A stretch of DNA of 64,000 nucleotides, from positions 2,790,001 to 2,854,000 of the forward strand of contig NZ_JAUTBA010000001.1 of the NCBI RefSeq assembly GCF_030818895.1, written 5' to 3'. Below the pieces are notes generated by a model, which saw only the letters and a program-made list of their open reading frames with translations, was not told the DNA's origin and ran no database searches. Each line of letters begins with the position of its first letter. Position 1 is the first letter of the stretch. The translations under genes were made by a program, and so were the position numbers. This DNA is from Sphingobacterium zeae (GTDB taxonomy: Bacteria > Bacteroidota > Bacteroidia > Sphingobacteriales > Sphingobacteriaceae). Positions 17,481-26,896 of the stretch are shown here, piece by piece.

Positions 17481-18917
17481 ATGAGAAGAATAGTATATCT
17501 GTGCTTTTTGCTCGTTCTTACGACAACTGCACTGTGTCAGCAACTACAGCATCGAAGTCATACTGTCACGGATAAATTAGCCTGGTGGTCGGCAGCCCGA
17601 TTTGGGCTGTTTATCCATTGGGGATTATACGCCCAGACTGCAGGTGACTGGAATGGCAGACCTACGCGCGGGGGTGAACATTTTATGTTGTATGAGAAGA
17701 TTCCGCTCCACAGTTACGCACAGATTGCCAAAGATTTTAACCCGACTTCTTTTGATGCCGATAGCTGGGTAAAAGCAGCAAAAGACGCAGGCATGAAATA
17801 CATAGTCATTACGGCCAAGCACCACGACGGATTTGCCATGTTCCGTTCCCCAAGTAGTGACTATAATATCGTGCAGCAAACGCCCTGGCAAAGGGATCCG
17901 ATGCAGGATCTGGCTGCGGCCTGCAAAAAATATGATATAAAATTGGGCTTCTACTATTCGCTGGGCCGTGACTGGGCCGACCCAGATGTGCCAACCAACT
18001 GGCCGACCAGAGGGGGCAGAAGCAACTCATGGGATTATCCGGACGAGGATGCAAAGGATTTGACGAAATATATAGCGCGTAAAGTAAAACCTCAGTTGCG
18101 CGAACTACTGACGCAATATGGCCCTATTGGTCTCATCTGGTTTGACACGCCTGAACTGTTCAGCAAAAGACAGAGCGAGGACATTCGACGTTTTATAAAT
18201 GATCTACAACCGCAATGTATCGTGAATAGCCGGATCGGGAATAATTTAGGTGACTATACGGTGGTGGAGCAGTCATTGGTCAGTAAAACACCTGAAAACT
18301 GGGAAGCCTGTATTACCATGAGCGCCAATTGGGGGTATAATCGGCATGATACGATCTGGAAAAGCCCGGAGATATTGGTGCGAAACCTGGTTGAAGTGGT
18401 GAGTAAAGGAGGGAACTTACTCTTGAACGTGGGACCAAAAGGTGATGGTACCTTTCCGCCAGAAAGCATAGCGCGGTTACGGAACATCGGCGATTGGATG
18501 GTTATGAATGGGGAAGCGATCTACGGATCCCGGGCGTGGAAGGTCAGCGGCGAAGGAAACCTGCTTCTTGGTGAACAGGAACAGCTTCTTACAGGGCAAA
18601 CTGCTGGAAAACAAGTTGATGGTAAAGAGAATATCAAAGATGCTGTAAATGATGCAACCTCGAAAGAGGTGGTCCCCGATATCCGCTTCACAGCAAAAGA
18701 TAATTGTGTCTATGTATTTATTAGAAGTCCAAACAAACGGTTTGCGATGATCAAGAGCCTGGCCGCAGGGCAGGCTAAAATCGATAAAATCTCCTTGCTG
18801 GGCAGTCGGGAAAATATACCATGGACACAGCATGCTGCAGCACTGCAGCTGCCCATACCTCAGGCGAACAATGGAAATATACCAGTGTATGTATATAAGG
18901 TTGCACTAGTAAACTAA
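17481..18917 (+). CDS. GH29 alpha-L-fucosidase
   Basis: 478 aa, secreted (signal peptide about 1-19). The (beta/alpha)8 domain has WWSAARFGLFIHWGLYA, AKHHDGFAMF, LGFYYSLGRDWADP, the nucleophile D222 in LIWFDTPE, and the family signature WEACITMSANWGYN followed by KGGNLLLNVGPKGDG. GH29 enzymes remove terminal alpha-L-fucose with retention. The C-terminal beta-sandwich is preceded by an unusual hydrophilic stretch of about 35 residues (residues about 365-400). Its place in the locus suggests the polymer carries fucose (or a close L-sugar) side groups. Confidence 0.93.
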   Translation: MRRIVYLCFLLVLTTTALCQQLQHRSHTVTDKLAWWSAARFGLFIHWGLYAQTAGDWNGRPTRGGEHFMLYEKIPLHSYAQIAKDFNPTSFDADSWVKAAKDAGMKYIVITAKHHDGFAMFRSPSSDYNIVQQTPWQRDPMQDLAAACKKYDIKLGFYYSLGRDWADPDVPTNWPTRGGRSNSWDYPDEDAKDLTKYIARKVKPQLRELLTQYGPIGLIWFDTPELFSKRQSEDIRRFINDLQPQCIVNSRIGNNLGDYTVVEQSLVSKTPENWEACITMSANWGYNRHDTIWKSPEILVRNLVEVVSKGGNLLLNVGPKGDGTFPPESIARLRNIGDWMVMNGEAIYGSRAWKVSGEGNLLLGEQEQLLTGQTAGKQVDGKENIKDAVNDATSKEVVPDIRFTAKDNCVYVFIRSPNKRFAMIKSLAAGQAKIDKISLLGSRENIPWTQHAAALQLPIPQANNGNIPVYVYKVALVN

Positions 18918-18954
18918 ACCTCTTGTATTATGTAAATAATCTAACGATAAACTG

Positions 18955-20196
18955 ATGAAAAAAAACTTTTTAAACGGATTTATTCTTGCTTTGATCGTAA
19001 GCTCCTGCTCCAGTCCCTTGGAGGATCCTGCGCTTGACCCTGTAGGTAAAAATATAAATAAGCGTGCGGCAATAGGCAAAGCCAGCCTCGCGGGATCAGC
19101 TATGGTGACTGCAGGCATGACACTGGCCCAGATCAATGCAGTGATTGCAGGGACAACTGCTGGCGATACGGTATGGGTGGAAGCCGGGACCTATCACATC
19201 GATGGAGTGCTGGCCATGAAGCCGGGCATCACGATGATGAAAAGCGGAACGGTCAATCCCGTATTTGATGCGCGCTCATCGACGGCGCAGCTGTTTCGGC
19301 AAAACTACAGTGCGGCGGCAATTGCTAATTGTACTTTTTCGGGAATCACATTCTGGAACCTGACCTTCTACATCAATAATGCTTCGAACGTAACTTTCAA
19401 ATGGTGTATCTTTGACTATGGTGTCAAGAAAGCAGGTAGCAACAAGTCAAATGATCTGCACGACGCTTATATACGCCTGCTTGGAACAGATCAAGCTACT
19501 ATCAGCAATTGTGTGTTTGCCCGCAGGCAGGGTCATAGTGGCAGAGCAGTATGGAATGGATCAGGCAGTACAAACAGCAAGATAATCAATAACACATTTG
19601 GCAATGGTGGCACCACAGGGTACTTTATTACGGCTATAAACGACAATTCGAAAAGTAATAGCCTGATTGCCGGTAATACCATCATGCGAAATGAATCTTT
19701 TAATAGTGAAGATGCCAATACCGACCATGGTATTTATGCGCATAGTTTCAATGGCCTTACCATACAGCACAATGTAATTAAAGGCTGGCCGGCCAACGGC
19801 AGTGGAGGGGCTATTAAAGCGAGAAATGGGCAGAACTTAGTGATTAATGCCAATCAAATGCATACCTCGGGTGTATTATTGTATATCTATATCGAACCTT
19901 CTGCTTACCAGTTCCTCAAAAATGTACAGGTTACCAATAATAAAATCTATATGGATACACTGGTCGGTGGAATGTATGGTGGAATTGGATATTGGCGGCA
20001 GGCCAGCGTAACAGGCCAGGAGGAATCCTTGCTGATTTCGGATAACGTGATGCCCAACGGGTCGATCAGCATATCGGGTTCGAATGGATTTAGCAGCGCA
20101 CAGTTTAACATGGGGGGCGGGGGCGTCTTTAATAATGATCTGCAGATGCCATTTTTGTCCCTGGCAGCGGGGATCAATCAGTCCGGCAACTATTAG
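18955..20196 (+). CDS. Right-handed parallel beta-helix lipoprotein, possible lyase
   Basis: 413 aa. Lipobox VSSCSSP at about residue 18, then an N-terminal MTLAQINAVIAGTTAGDTVWVEAGTYH start typical of pectate-lyase/chondroitinase-B-like beta-helices, followed by short repeating coils with N-N-x-I/V-type turns (SNCVFA, KIINNTFGN, SLIAGNTIM, LVINANQM, VQVTNNKIY). GGAIKARNG places K288 and R290 on one face; a Lys/Arg pair is also the catalytic set in PL6 enzymes, but I see no full PL6 signature. It could be a lyase of another family, an isomerase or a binding protein. It is the last gene of the locus and its stop overlaps the convergent gene at 20193. Confidence 0.7.
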   Translation: MKKNFLNGFILALIVSSCSSPLEDPALDPVGKNINKRAAIGKASLAGSAMVTAGMTLAQINAVIAGTTAGDTVWVEAGTYHIDGVLAMKPGITMMKSGTVNPVFDARSSTAQLFRQNYSAAAIANCTFSGITFWNLTFYINNASNVTFKWCIFDYGVKKAGSNKSNDLHDAYIRLLGTDQATISNCVFARRQGHSGRAVWNGSGSTNSKIINNTFGNGGTTGYFITAINDNSKSNSLIAGNTIMRNESFNSEDANTDHGIYAHSFNGLTIQHNVIKGWPANGSGGAIKARNGQNLVINANQMHTSGVLLYIYIEPSAYQFLKNVQVTNNKIYMDTLVGGMYGGIGYWRQASVTGQEESLLISDNVMPNGSISISGSNGFSSAQFNMGGGGVFNNDLQMPFLSLAAGINQSGNY

Positions 20197-20387
20197 TCTT
20201 TTTTATTTTTATCGCCGTCCTTATCTGTCTCATAAAATTCGCGTGCTTTTTTGAGACCGGTTGCGATAGCGATACCCTCGTCTGTCCCTTCGGCCAATAT
20301 CGCATTAGCGATTTCGATGGCTTTCTTGCGGATTTTGGCTGGCTGATTTTTATAAGATGTTGGGTAATCTCTGCTGTTCCAGGGCAT
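20193..20387 (-). CDS. Small conserved basic protein of the MPWN type
   Basis: 64 aa from the ATG at 20387 (MPWNSRDYPTSYKNQPAK), which has a strong Shine-Dalgarno (AAAGGAGG) a few bases upstream; the longer form starting at 20414 would bury that site inside the gene. I recall small proteins with this start and the tract KAIEIANAILAEGxxEGxAIA in many bacteria, often annotated as YdaT-like or ChaB-like, without a settled function. The C-terminus is Lys/Asp-rich. It is convergent with the beta-helix gene; stop codons overlap by 4 bp. Confidence 0.7.
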   Translation of the reverse strand: MPWNSRDYPTSYKNQPAKIRKKAIEIANAILAEGTDEGIAIATGLKKAREFYETDKDGDKNKKD

Positions 20388-20536
20388 AGTTCCTCCTTTT
20401 TTAGGACGGAACAATTGTGGGTAATGGATCGTTTGATGAAGGTAGTGGTTTAAGGCTGTAAAAGCTGATTCCTTTTTACGTAGGGGAAGAGCTTTGCGTT
20501 TTGTTTTTTGGATAAGGGGCGAAATACATCATAAAC

Positions 20537-20568
20537 AAAAAAAGCTCATCGTATGATGAGCTTTTTTT
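20537..20568 (-). terminator. Terminator of the tRNA cluster
   Basis: Stem AAAAAAAGCTCATC / GATGAGCTTTTTTT with loop GTAT, directly after the tRNA-Leu 3' end on the minus strand. It is A- and T-flanked and so works on paper in both directions. Confidence 0.85.
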
Positions 20569-20569
20569 G

Positions 20570-20654
20570 TACCTAGGGCGGGAATCGAACCCGCACTCCC
20601 TTAACGGGAACAGGATTTTAAGTCCTGCGTGTCTACCAGTTCCACCACCTAGGC
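20570..20654 (-). tRNA. tRNA-Leu (TAA anticodon)
   Basis: 85 nt with acceptor arm GCCTAGG/CCTAGGT, a long variable arm (class II), T-arm GGGTTCGATTCCC and anticodon loop CTTAAAA with anticodon TAA. The CCA end is not encoded. It lies 5 nt downstream of tRNA-Gly on the same transcript. Confidence 0.95.
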
Positions 20655-20659
20655 AGGTG

Positions 20660-20732
20660 AGCGAAAAACGAGATTCGAACTCGCGACCCCAACCTTGGCA
20701 AGGTTGTGCTCTACCAGCTGAGCTATTTTCGC
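20660..20732 (-). tRNA. tRNA-Gly (GCC anticodon)
   Basis: 73 nt. Acceptor GCGAAAA/TTTTCGC with discriminator T, anticodon stem CAACC/GGTTG enclosing TTGCCAA (anticodon GCC), T-arm with GAGTTCGAATCTC. No encoded CCA. Confidence 0.95.
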
Positions 20733-20785
20733 ATTGGAATTATTATTCTTTCAATCTGTCAGAACCTTGCGTTCTTCTTTTTCGG

Positions 20786-20858
20786 TGGTGCCAGCTGGAT
20801 TCGAACCAGCGACACAAGGATTTTCAGTCCTTTGCTCTACCAACTGAGCTATGGCACC
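20786..20858 (-). tRNA. tRNA-Phe (GAA anticodon)
   Basis: 73 nt. Acceptor GGTGCCA/TGGCACC, discriminator A, anticodon stem AAGGA/TCCTT enclosing CTGAAAA (anticodon GAA). First gene of the Phe-Gly-Leu cluster; the CCA end is not encoded (CCG follows). Confidence 0.95.
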
Positions 20859-20983
20859 TTTTCAATTGAGCTGTCTGCCTTATTGATGATGCAAATATAG
20901 ACGGATTATTTGAATTACAAAAGTCAAAAGCGCTTTTTTTTGCGTTTAAACGCCAACCTGCTGATTTTTAAGGAAAAAAAATA

Positions 20984-21010
20984 AGGGGCTATTCGTATGG
21001 AATAGCCCCT
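20984..21010 (-). terminator. Terminator of the pfkA-gapA operon
   Basis: Stem AGGGGCTATTC / GAATAGCCCCT with loop GTATG, 24 bp after the gapA stop and followed on the minus strand by a T-run (TTATTTTTTTTCC). Confidence 0.9.
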
Positions 21011-21033
21011 GTATAGTTTGTTAATGCTGTTGA

Positions 21034-22888
<1,855 letters not shown>

Positions 22889-22905
22889 GTCTGTTCAATT
22901 TATGA

Positions 22906-23892
22906 TTATAAAATCTCAGCCATTTCCAATAAATCAGGGCTAAGTTTGATTTCCTTATTGCTGATTGCTTCTTCAATTGGAGTTGTTTGGATTTCATTGC
23001 CACGGAGTCCAACAGTAACGCGTGTATTCCCTGCCAACAATTCATTGACAGCAGCAAAGCCCAATCGACTAGCAAGCACGCGGTCGAAACTCGTTGGAGC
23101 ACCACCACGCTGCAAATGCCCTAATATACTAACTTTCGTGTCGTAATGATCAAACTTTTCTTTTACTTTTTTTGCTACATAATAGGCGCCACCGTTTTGG
23201 TCGCCCTCAGCAACAATAACGATAGAGGAGGATTTCTTCTTAATTGCGCCATCTTCCAGGTGGCGGATCAGATCGTCGATAGCCGTTTCTTTTTCAGGAA
23301 GTAAAATGGCTTCGGCTCCGCCTGCAATACCAGCATTTAAAGCGATGCAGCCTGAATCTCTACCCATCACCTCCACAAAGAAAAGACGTTCATGTGAAGC
23401 AGCCGTATCTCTGATTTTGTCAATTGCTTCGATAACGGTATTATTGGCTGTATCATACCCAATGGTATAATCCGAACCATACAAATCGTTGTCTATCGTT
23501 CCAGGTATGCCGACAACAGGAATGTCGAATTCTTTGGAAAAAAAGTTTGCACCGGTAAAGGATCCATCACCGCCGATCACCACCAAAGCGTCAATACCGG
23601 CAGCTTTCAGATTGTCGTAGCCTTTTTGACGACCTTCTGGAGTTTTGAACTCCATGCAACGCGCCGTTTTCAATATTGTACCGCCACGTTGGATGATATT
23701 GCTGACCGAGCGCGTATCCATTTCTATAAAATTGGCATCGATCAGGCCTTGATAACCTTGGTAAATACCAGTTACTTCCAATCCTTTATGTAATGCTGTA
23801 CGAACTACAGCACGTATACAGGCATTCATGCCCGGAGCATCACCTCCAGATGTTAAAACGCCTATTTTTTTAATTTCTTTTATCACACGCAA
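22906..23892 (-). CDS. pfkA: ATP-dependent 6-phosphofructokinase
   Basis: 328 aa. Phosphorylates fructose 6-phosphate to the 1,6-bisphosphate, the committed step of glycolysis. ATP-binding GVLTSGGDAPGMNACIRAVVR, GGDGSF, catalytic PGTIDNDLYGSDYTIGYDTA, EVMGRDSGCIAL and LGHLQRGGAPTSFDR are all present and intact, as in bacterial PfkA. It is first gene of the pfkA/kinase-like/gapA operon and is divergent from the Nudix regulator. A palindrome AGTGTA-N5-TACACT lies 33 bp upstream of its start. Confidence 0.97.
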   Translation of the reverse strand: MRVIKEIKKIGVLTSGGDAPGMNACIRAVVRTALHKGLEVTGIYQGYQGLIDANFIEMDTRSVSNIIQRGGTILKTARCMEFKTPEGRQKGYDNLKAAGIDALVVIGGDGSFTGANFFSKEFDIPVVGIPGTIDNDLYGSDYTIGYDTANNTVIEAIDKIRDTAASHERLFFVEVMGRDSGCIALNAGIAGGAEAILLPEKETAIDDLIRHLEDGAIKKKSSSIVIVAEGDQNGGAYYVAKKVKEKFDHYDTKVSILGHLQRGGAPTSFDRVLASRLGFAAVNELLAGNTRVTVGLRGNEIQTTPIEEAISNKEIKLSPDLLEMAEIL

Positions 23893-23924
23893 TATTTTAG
23901 GTGATACGAATATAAGATTTTTAT

Positions 23925-23941
23925 AGTGTATATTCTACACT
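23925..23941. promoter_or_regulatory. Palindrome AGTGTA-N5-TACACT upstream of pfkA
   Basis: Perfect 6-bp arms with spacer TATTC, 33 bp before the pfkA start. On the minus strand a box TATATTCG (one mismatch to TAnnTTTG) lies between it and the gene, so a bound protein would block transcription. The same GTGTA-N5-TACAC pattern occurs at 46109-46123. Confidence 0.5.
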
Positions 23942-24068
23942 TTGAGTAAATTTTTCAATATTTTTTTGCGCATCACGTTTAGGAAGCGTATAATTGTTAC
24001 AGATAACCCAAAGATTAGTAACCGCTAAATTTAGCTCAGTATATTGCACATAAATTGATTTAGAAGTT

Positions 24069-24740
24069 TTGTATAGTAATTTTACCGTAGACTGTGTCAT
24101 ATTAGGCTTTCACGAAGGAGAATTAAAAGTTCTTCTGGCCGAAAGAAATGAATATCCTTTTAAGGATTGGTGGGCATTGCCAGGCTTTTTCGTGGACAAC
24201 GATGAAGAGATGGAAGATGCTGTAAAGCGGATTTTGTATGAAAATACAGGGTTGAAAGATGTGTTTATGGATCAGCTCCATTCCTTTGCAGGTTTAAAAA
24301 GGCACCCAAAAGGAAGAATTTTGACCGTGGCTTATTACGCACTCATTCAATTGGACAGTACCAAACTAAAAACTAAGCCTGTTACAAATTACATGAAACA
24401 GGCCAAATGGTTTCCTGTGCGTAATGTACCCGAACTGGCCTTTGACCACAAGCAGATCTTGGACCTCTGTCTGGAAAGATTGCAGCGTCGACTTGCTTAT
24501 AAGCCGATCGCTTTTGAATTGCTTCCCGAAAAATTTACCCTCACGCAACTGCAGCTGGTCTATGAGGGGATATTAAATAAACAACTCGACAAACGCAATT
24601 TTAGAAAGAAAATGCAAAACTATGGGTTCCTAAAAGAACTCGACGAGGTACAGACCGGGGTGGCGTATCGCGCAGCAAGGCTCTATAAATTGGACAAAAG
24701 GAAGTTTCTAAAACATTTCCAAAATACGGTCGCATTTTGA
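24069..24740 (+). CDS. Nudix-domain transcriptional regulator (NrtR/AraR-like)
   Basis: 223 aa. N-terminal Nudix fold (about 1-135, VDCVILGFHEGELKVLLAERNEYPFKDWWALPGFF) and C-terminal winged-helix part (about 150-220, FTLTQLQLVYEGILNKQLDKRNFRKKM). This is the NrtR layout, which in Bacteroidota includes sugar-sensing regulators such as AraR. The Nudix box is degenerate: in RILYENTGL the Glu of REU is Ile and one Glu of the EE pair is Asn, so ligand binding rather than hydrolysis is expected. The best start is TTG at 24069; no in-frame ATG is available before the stop at 24051. It is divergent from pfkA and probably controls it. Confidence 0.82.
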   Translation: MYSNFTVDCVILGFHEGELKVLLAERNEYPFKDWWALPGFFVDNDEEMEDAVKRILYENTGLKDVFMDQLHSFAGLKRHPKGRILTVAYYALIQLDSTKLKTKPVTNYMKQAKWFPVRNVPELAFDHKQILDLCLERLQRRLAYKPIAFELLPEKFTLTQLQLVYEGILNKQLDKRNFRKKMQNYGFLKELDEVQTGVAYRAARLYKLDKRKFLKHFQNTVAF

Positions 24741-24760
24741 TCGCACGGTTTATAATATTA

Positions 24761-24789
24761 AAGGCAAACTTATAAAGTTTGCCTTTTTT
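24761..24789 (+). terminator. Terminator of the Nudix regulator gene
   Basis: Stem AAGGCAAACTT / AAGTTTGCCTT with loop ATA, followed by a T-run, 20 bp after the stop codon. Confidence 0.9.
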
Positions 24790-24832
24790 GTTGTCAGCCC
24801 AATATCAAAATTATTACAATTTCAAAATATAT

Positions 24833-24863
24833 TTTGTACAGCATGTTACTTTTTATATTTTTG
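24833..24863 (+). promoter_or_regulatory. Consensus promoter of the TetR-efflux operon
   Basis: TTTG (24833-24836), exactly 19 bp, then TATTTTTG (24856-24863): a perfect match to the Bacteroidota -33/-7 arrangement. Transcription should start at about 24870, inside the palindrome at 24869-24888. Confidence 0.8.
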
Positions 24864-24868
24864 AACAA

Positions 24869-24888
24869 TTTCTGATAAAAGTCAGAAA
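24869..24888. promoter_or_regulatory. Palindrome TTTCTGA-N6-TCAGAAA, likely TetR operator
   Basis: Perfect 7-bp arms (longer with one bulge: CAATTTCTGA against TCAGAAAGTTG) placed at the predicted transcription start, just upstream of the Shine-Dalgarno AAAGGAG. Position and symmetry fit autorepression by the TetR protein encoded next. Confidence 0.65.
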
Positions 24889-24910
24889 GTTGAAAGGAGT
24901 TTTTTGAAGA

Positions 24911-25510
24911 ATGGAAGATAGAAAAGATCAAATCATCGAGGCGGCGATACGGCGCTTTATGCATTACGGTTTTAGTAAGACTACGATGAATGAAATTGCG
25001 GAGGATATAAAAATTACTAAAGCGAATTTGTATTACTATTATTCAGAGAAGAATGCACTGATACGCGATGTGATTGTGCGTTTGACAGATGAGTATAGGG
25101 AAATGGAGGAAAGGGTGGCGGATGCACATGAAGGTACAACGTACGAACTGATCATCAAGATTTTGGAGCTGCGTGATGCATTTGTGCGGAAATACTATAT
25201 GTTGCACATGAACGAAAATCTGGAATGGATAAAGGGTCTTTCGATGCAGGATTTTTTTCAGTGCCTGCATGACCGGGATGTGAAAGCGTTGTTTGAGATT
25301 TTGCAGGTAGGTGCAGAAAAGGGCGAAATCGATGGGGAACACCTCTATGAAACTGCCGAAATATATGTGGAATTGATGAAGAGTCTCTCGCTGATGTGCA
25401 ATATTTCGGATATCATTTCGGGCATACCAAACCAGGACCGTTTTGATGAAGTATTACAAAAGCAAAAGTTGGCTACCAAGCTTTTTTTTAATGGTATAGG
25501 TAAAAAGTAG
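24911..25510 (+). CDS. TetR/AcrR-family repressor of the adjacent efflux operon
   Basis: 199 aa. Residues 1-60 form the TetR HTH: DQIIEAAIRRFMHYGFSKTTMNEIAEDIKITKANLYYYYSEK. The C-terminal domain is helical and variable, as expected for ligand binding and dimerisation. It is preceded by a consensus promoter, a palindrome at the start point and a good ribosome-binding site (AAAGGAG). It lies 28 bp upstream of the TolC gene and is probably the first gene of the efflux operon. In this family, binding of a toxic compound releases the repressor. Confidence 0.92.
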   Translation: MEDRKDQIIEAAIRRFMHYGFSKTTMNEIAEDIKITKANLYYYYSEKNALIRDVIVRLTDEYREMEERVADAHEGTTYELIIKILELRDAFVRKYYMLHMNENLEWIKGLSMQDFFQCLHDRDVKALFEILQVGAEKGEIDGEHLYETAEIYVELMKSLSLMCNISDIISGIPNQDRFDEVLQKQKLATKLFFNGIGKK

Positions 25511-25538
25511 ATATAAAATTAGGATAAACAAATTAGGA

Positions 25539-26882
25539 ATGAAAACAATCAGAATACTAGCCAGCCTTTTATTAGGTACGATGGTTTTCCAAAGTCATGC
25601 ACAACAACAGTTAACCTTAAGTGATGCCATTAAATTTGCATTACAAAATAAGGCGGATGCAAAAAAGGCAGGTCTTGATGTCGTCAATGCCGAGCATAAA
25701 ATTGCGGAAGTTAAGTCGGGAGCATTACCACAGGTGAATTTTAACGGTGGAATTACCTATAACCCGATGATCCAAAAGGTTGCTTTACCCGGAGAGCTTG
25801 TTAATCAGCCCGGAACAACGGTGATGGCGGCTTTTGGACAAAAATGGCAATCTACCAATACCATCAGTTTAAACCAACAGCTATTTAACCAAACGGTGTT
25901 TACAGGATTGAAAGCCGCGAAAACTACACGCGAATTTTATGTGATCAATAAGACTTTGACCGATGAACAATTAATTGAAAAGGTCGCAAATAGTTATTAT
26001 GATGTTTACCAGTCTAAACTGCAGTTGAAAACCGTAGATAATAACCTGGAAAGTACGACCAAGACAAGGGATGTCATTGAAGGGTTGGTGAAAAACGGAT
26101 TAGCGAAGAAAATTGATCTTGATCGTACCAATGTATCCGTAACCAACTTGAAAGCGTCCAGACAACAGCTGATCAATGCGGTGGAACTGAAAGAAAATGC
26201 CTTGAAATTTGTAATCGGCATGCCGATGTCCGAGCAAATTACAATGCCTAGTTCAACTTTTGAAACCGTTGCGCTGGATGCGATATATGACCCGCTTGAT
26301 GTGTCGAGTAGAACAGAAATTCAGGTGCTCTCAAAACAGAATGAATTGCTTGAACTAAATAAAAAGGCAGAGATCTCCAAATATTATCCGACGCTTTCTC
26401 TGACAGCGAACTATGGAAGACAGGGATTGGGACCTGTATTTCCGATATTTTCTAAGGCACAGGGGGTAAATTGGTCTGGCTTTTCTGGTATCGGACTGAA
26501 CCTTACCGTTCCTATTTTTAACGGTTTCCTTACACGCTCCAAAGTGCGTCAGGCGCAGATTGATATCGATAAATTGCAGATCGATATTGCCGACACCAAG
26601 CTGGCATTGAATATGGCAGCTGAGAATTCACGGGTACAGATCAAAAACTCATTATTGACAATCGAATCGAACCGTAAAAATGTGGATCTGGCAAAATCAG
26701 TCTTAGATGATACCAACAACAATTATAAAAATGGCCTAGCGACATTGACTGATCTGCTGGATGCTGAAAATGCGTATGCAGATGCGCAAAATAATTTAAA
26801 TACTTCTTTGCTGGATTATAAAATTGCAGAGGTGCAGCTGATCAAAGCGAATGGAAAACTTAAATCATTGATTAACGAATAA
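25539..26882 (+). CDS. TolC-family outer-membrane efflux protein
   Basis: 447 aa. Signal peptide about 1-22 (FQSHAQQQ). Two repeats of long helices with TolC-type motifs: LTLSDAIKFALQNKADAKKAGLDVVNAEHKI, and in the second half TVPIFNGFLTRSKVRQAQIDIDKLQ and NYKNGLATLTDLLDAENAYADAQNNL. It forms the trimeric exit duct through the outer membrane. It is followed at 14 bp by the adaptor gene; order is regulator, TolC, adaptor, pump. Confidence 0.95.
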   Translation: MKTIRILASLLLGTMVFQSHAQQQLTLSDAIKFALQNKADAKKAGLDVVNAEHKIAEVKSGALPQVNFNGGITYNPMIQKVALPGELVNQPGTTVMAAFGQKWQSTNTISLNQQLFNQTVFTGLKAAKTTREFYVINKTLTDEQLIEKVANSYYDVYQSKLQLKTVDNNLESTTKTRDVIEGLVKNGLAKKIDLDRTNVSVTNLKASRQQLINAVELKENALKFVIGMPMSEQITMPSSTFETVALDAIYDPLDVSSRTEIQVLSKQNELLELNKKAEISKYYPTLSLTANYGRQGLGPVFPIFSKAQGVNWSGFSGIGLNLTVPIFNGFLTRSKVRQAQIDIDKLQIDIADTKLALNMAAENSRVQIKNSLLTIESNRKNVDLAKSVLDDTNNNYKNGLATLTDLLDAENAYADAQNNLNTSLLDYKIAEVQLIKANGKLKSLINE

Positions 26883-26896
26883 TTGACTAATACAAT

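Noticed and set aside
20388..20414. Longer start (MFRPKKGGT) for the small protein ending at 20193
   Set aside because: The AAAGGAGG site lies inside that extension and is ideally spaced for the ATG at 20387.
20388..20860. Integrative element at the tRNA-Leu gene
   Set aside because: No integrase gene and no second copy of the tRNA 3' end was noticed in the window.
20567..20900. Plus-strand ORFs of about 60-100 codons across the tRNA cluster
   Set aside because: They translate the reverse of three clear tRNA genes and have no other support.
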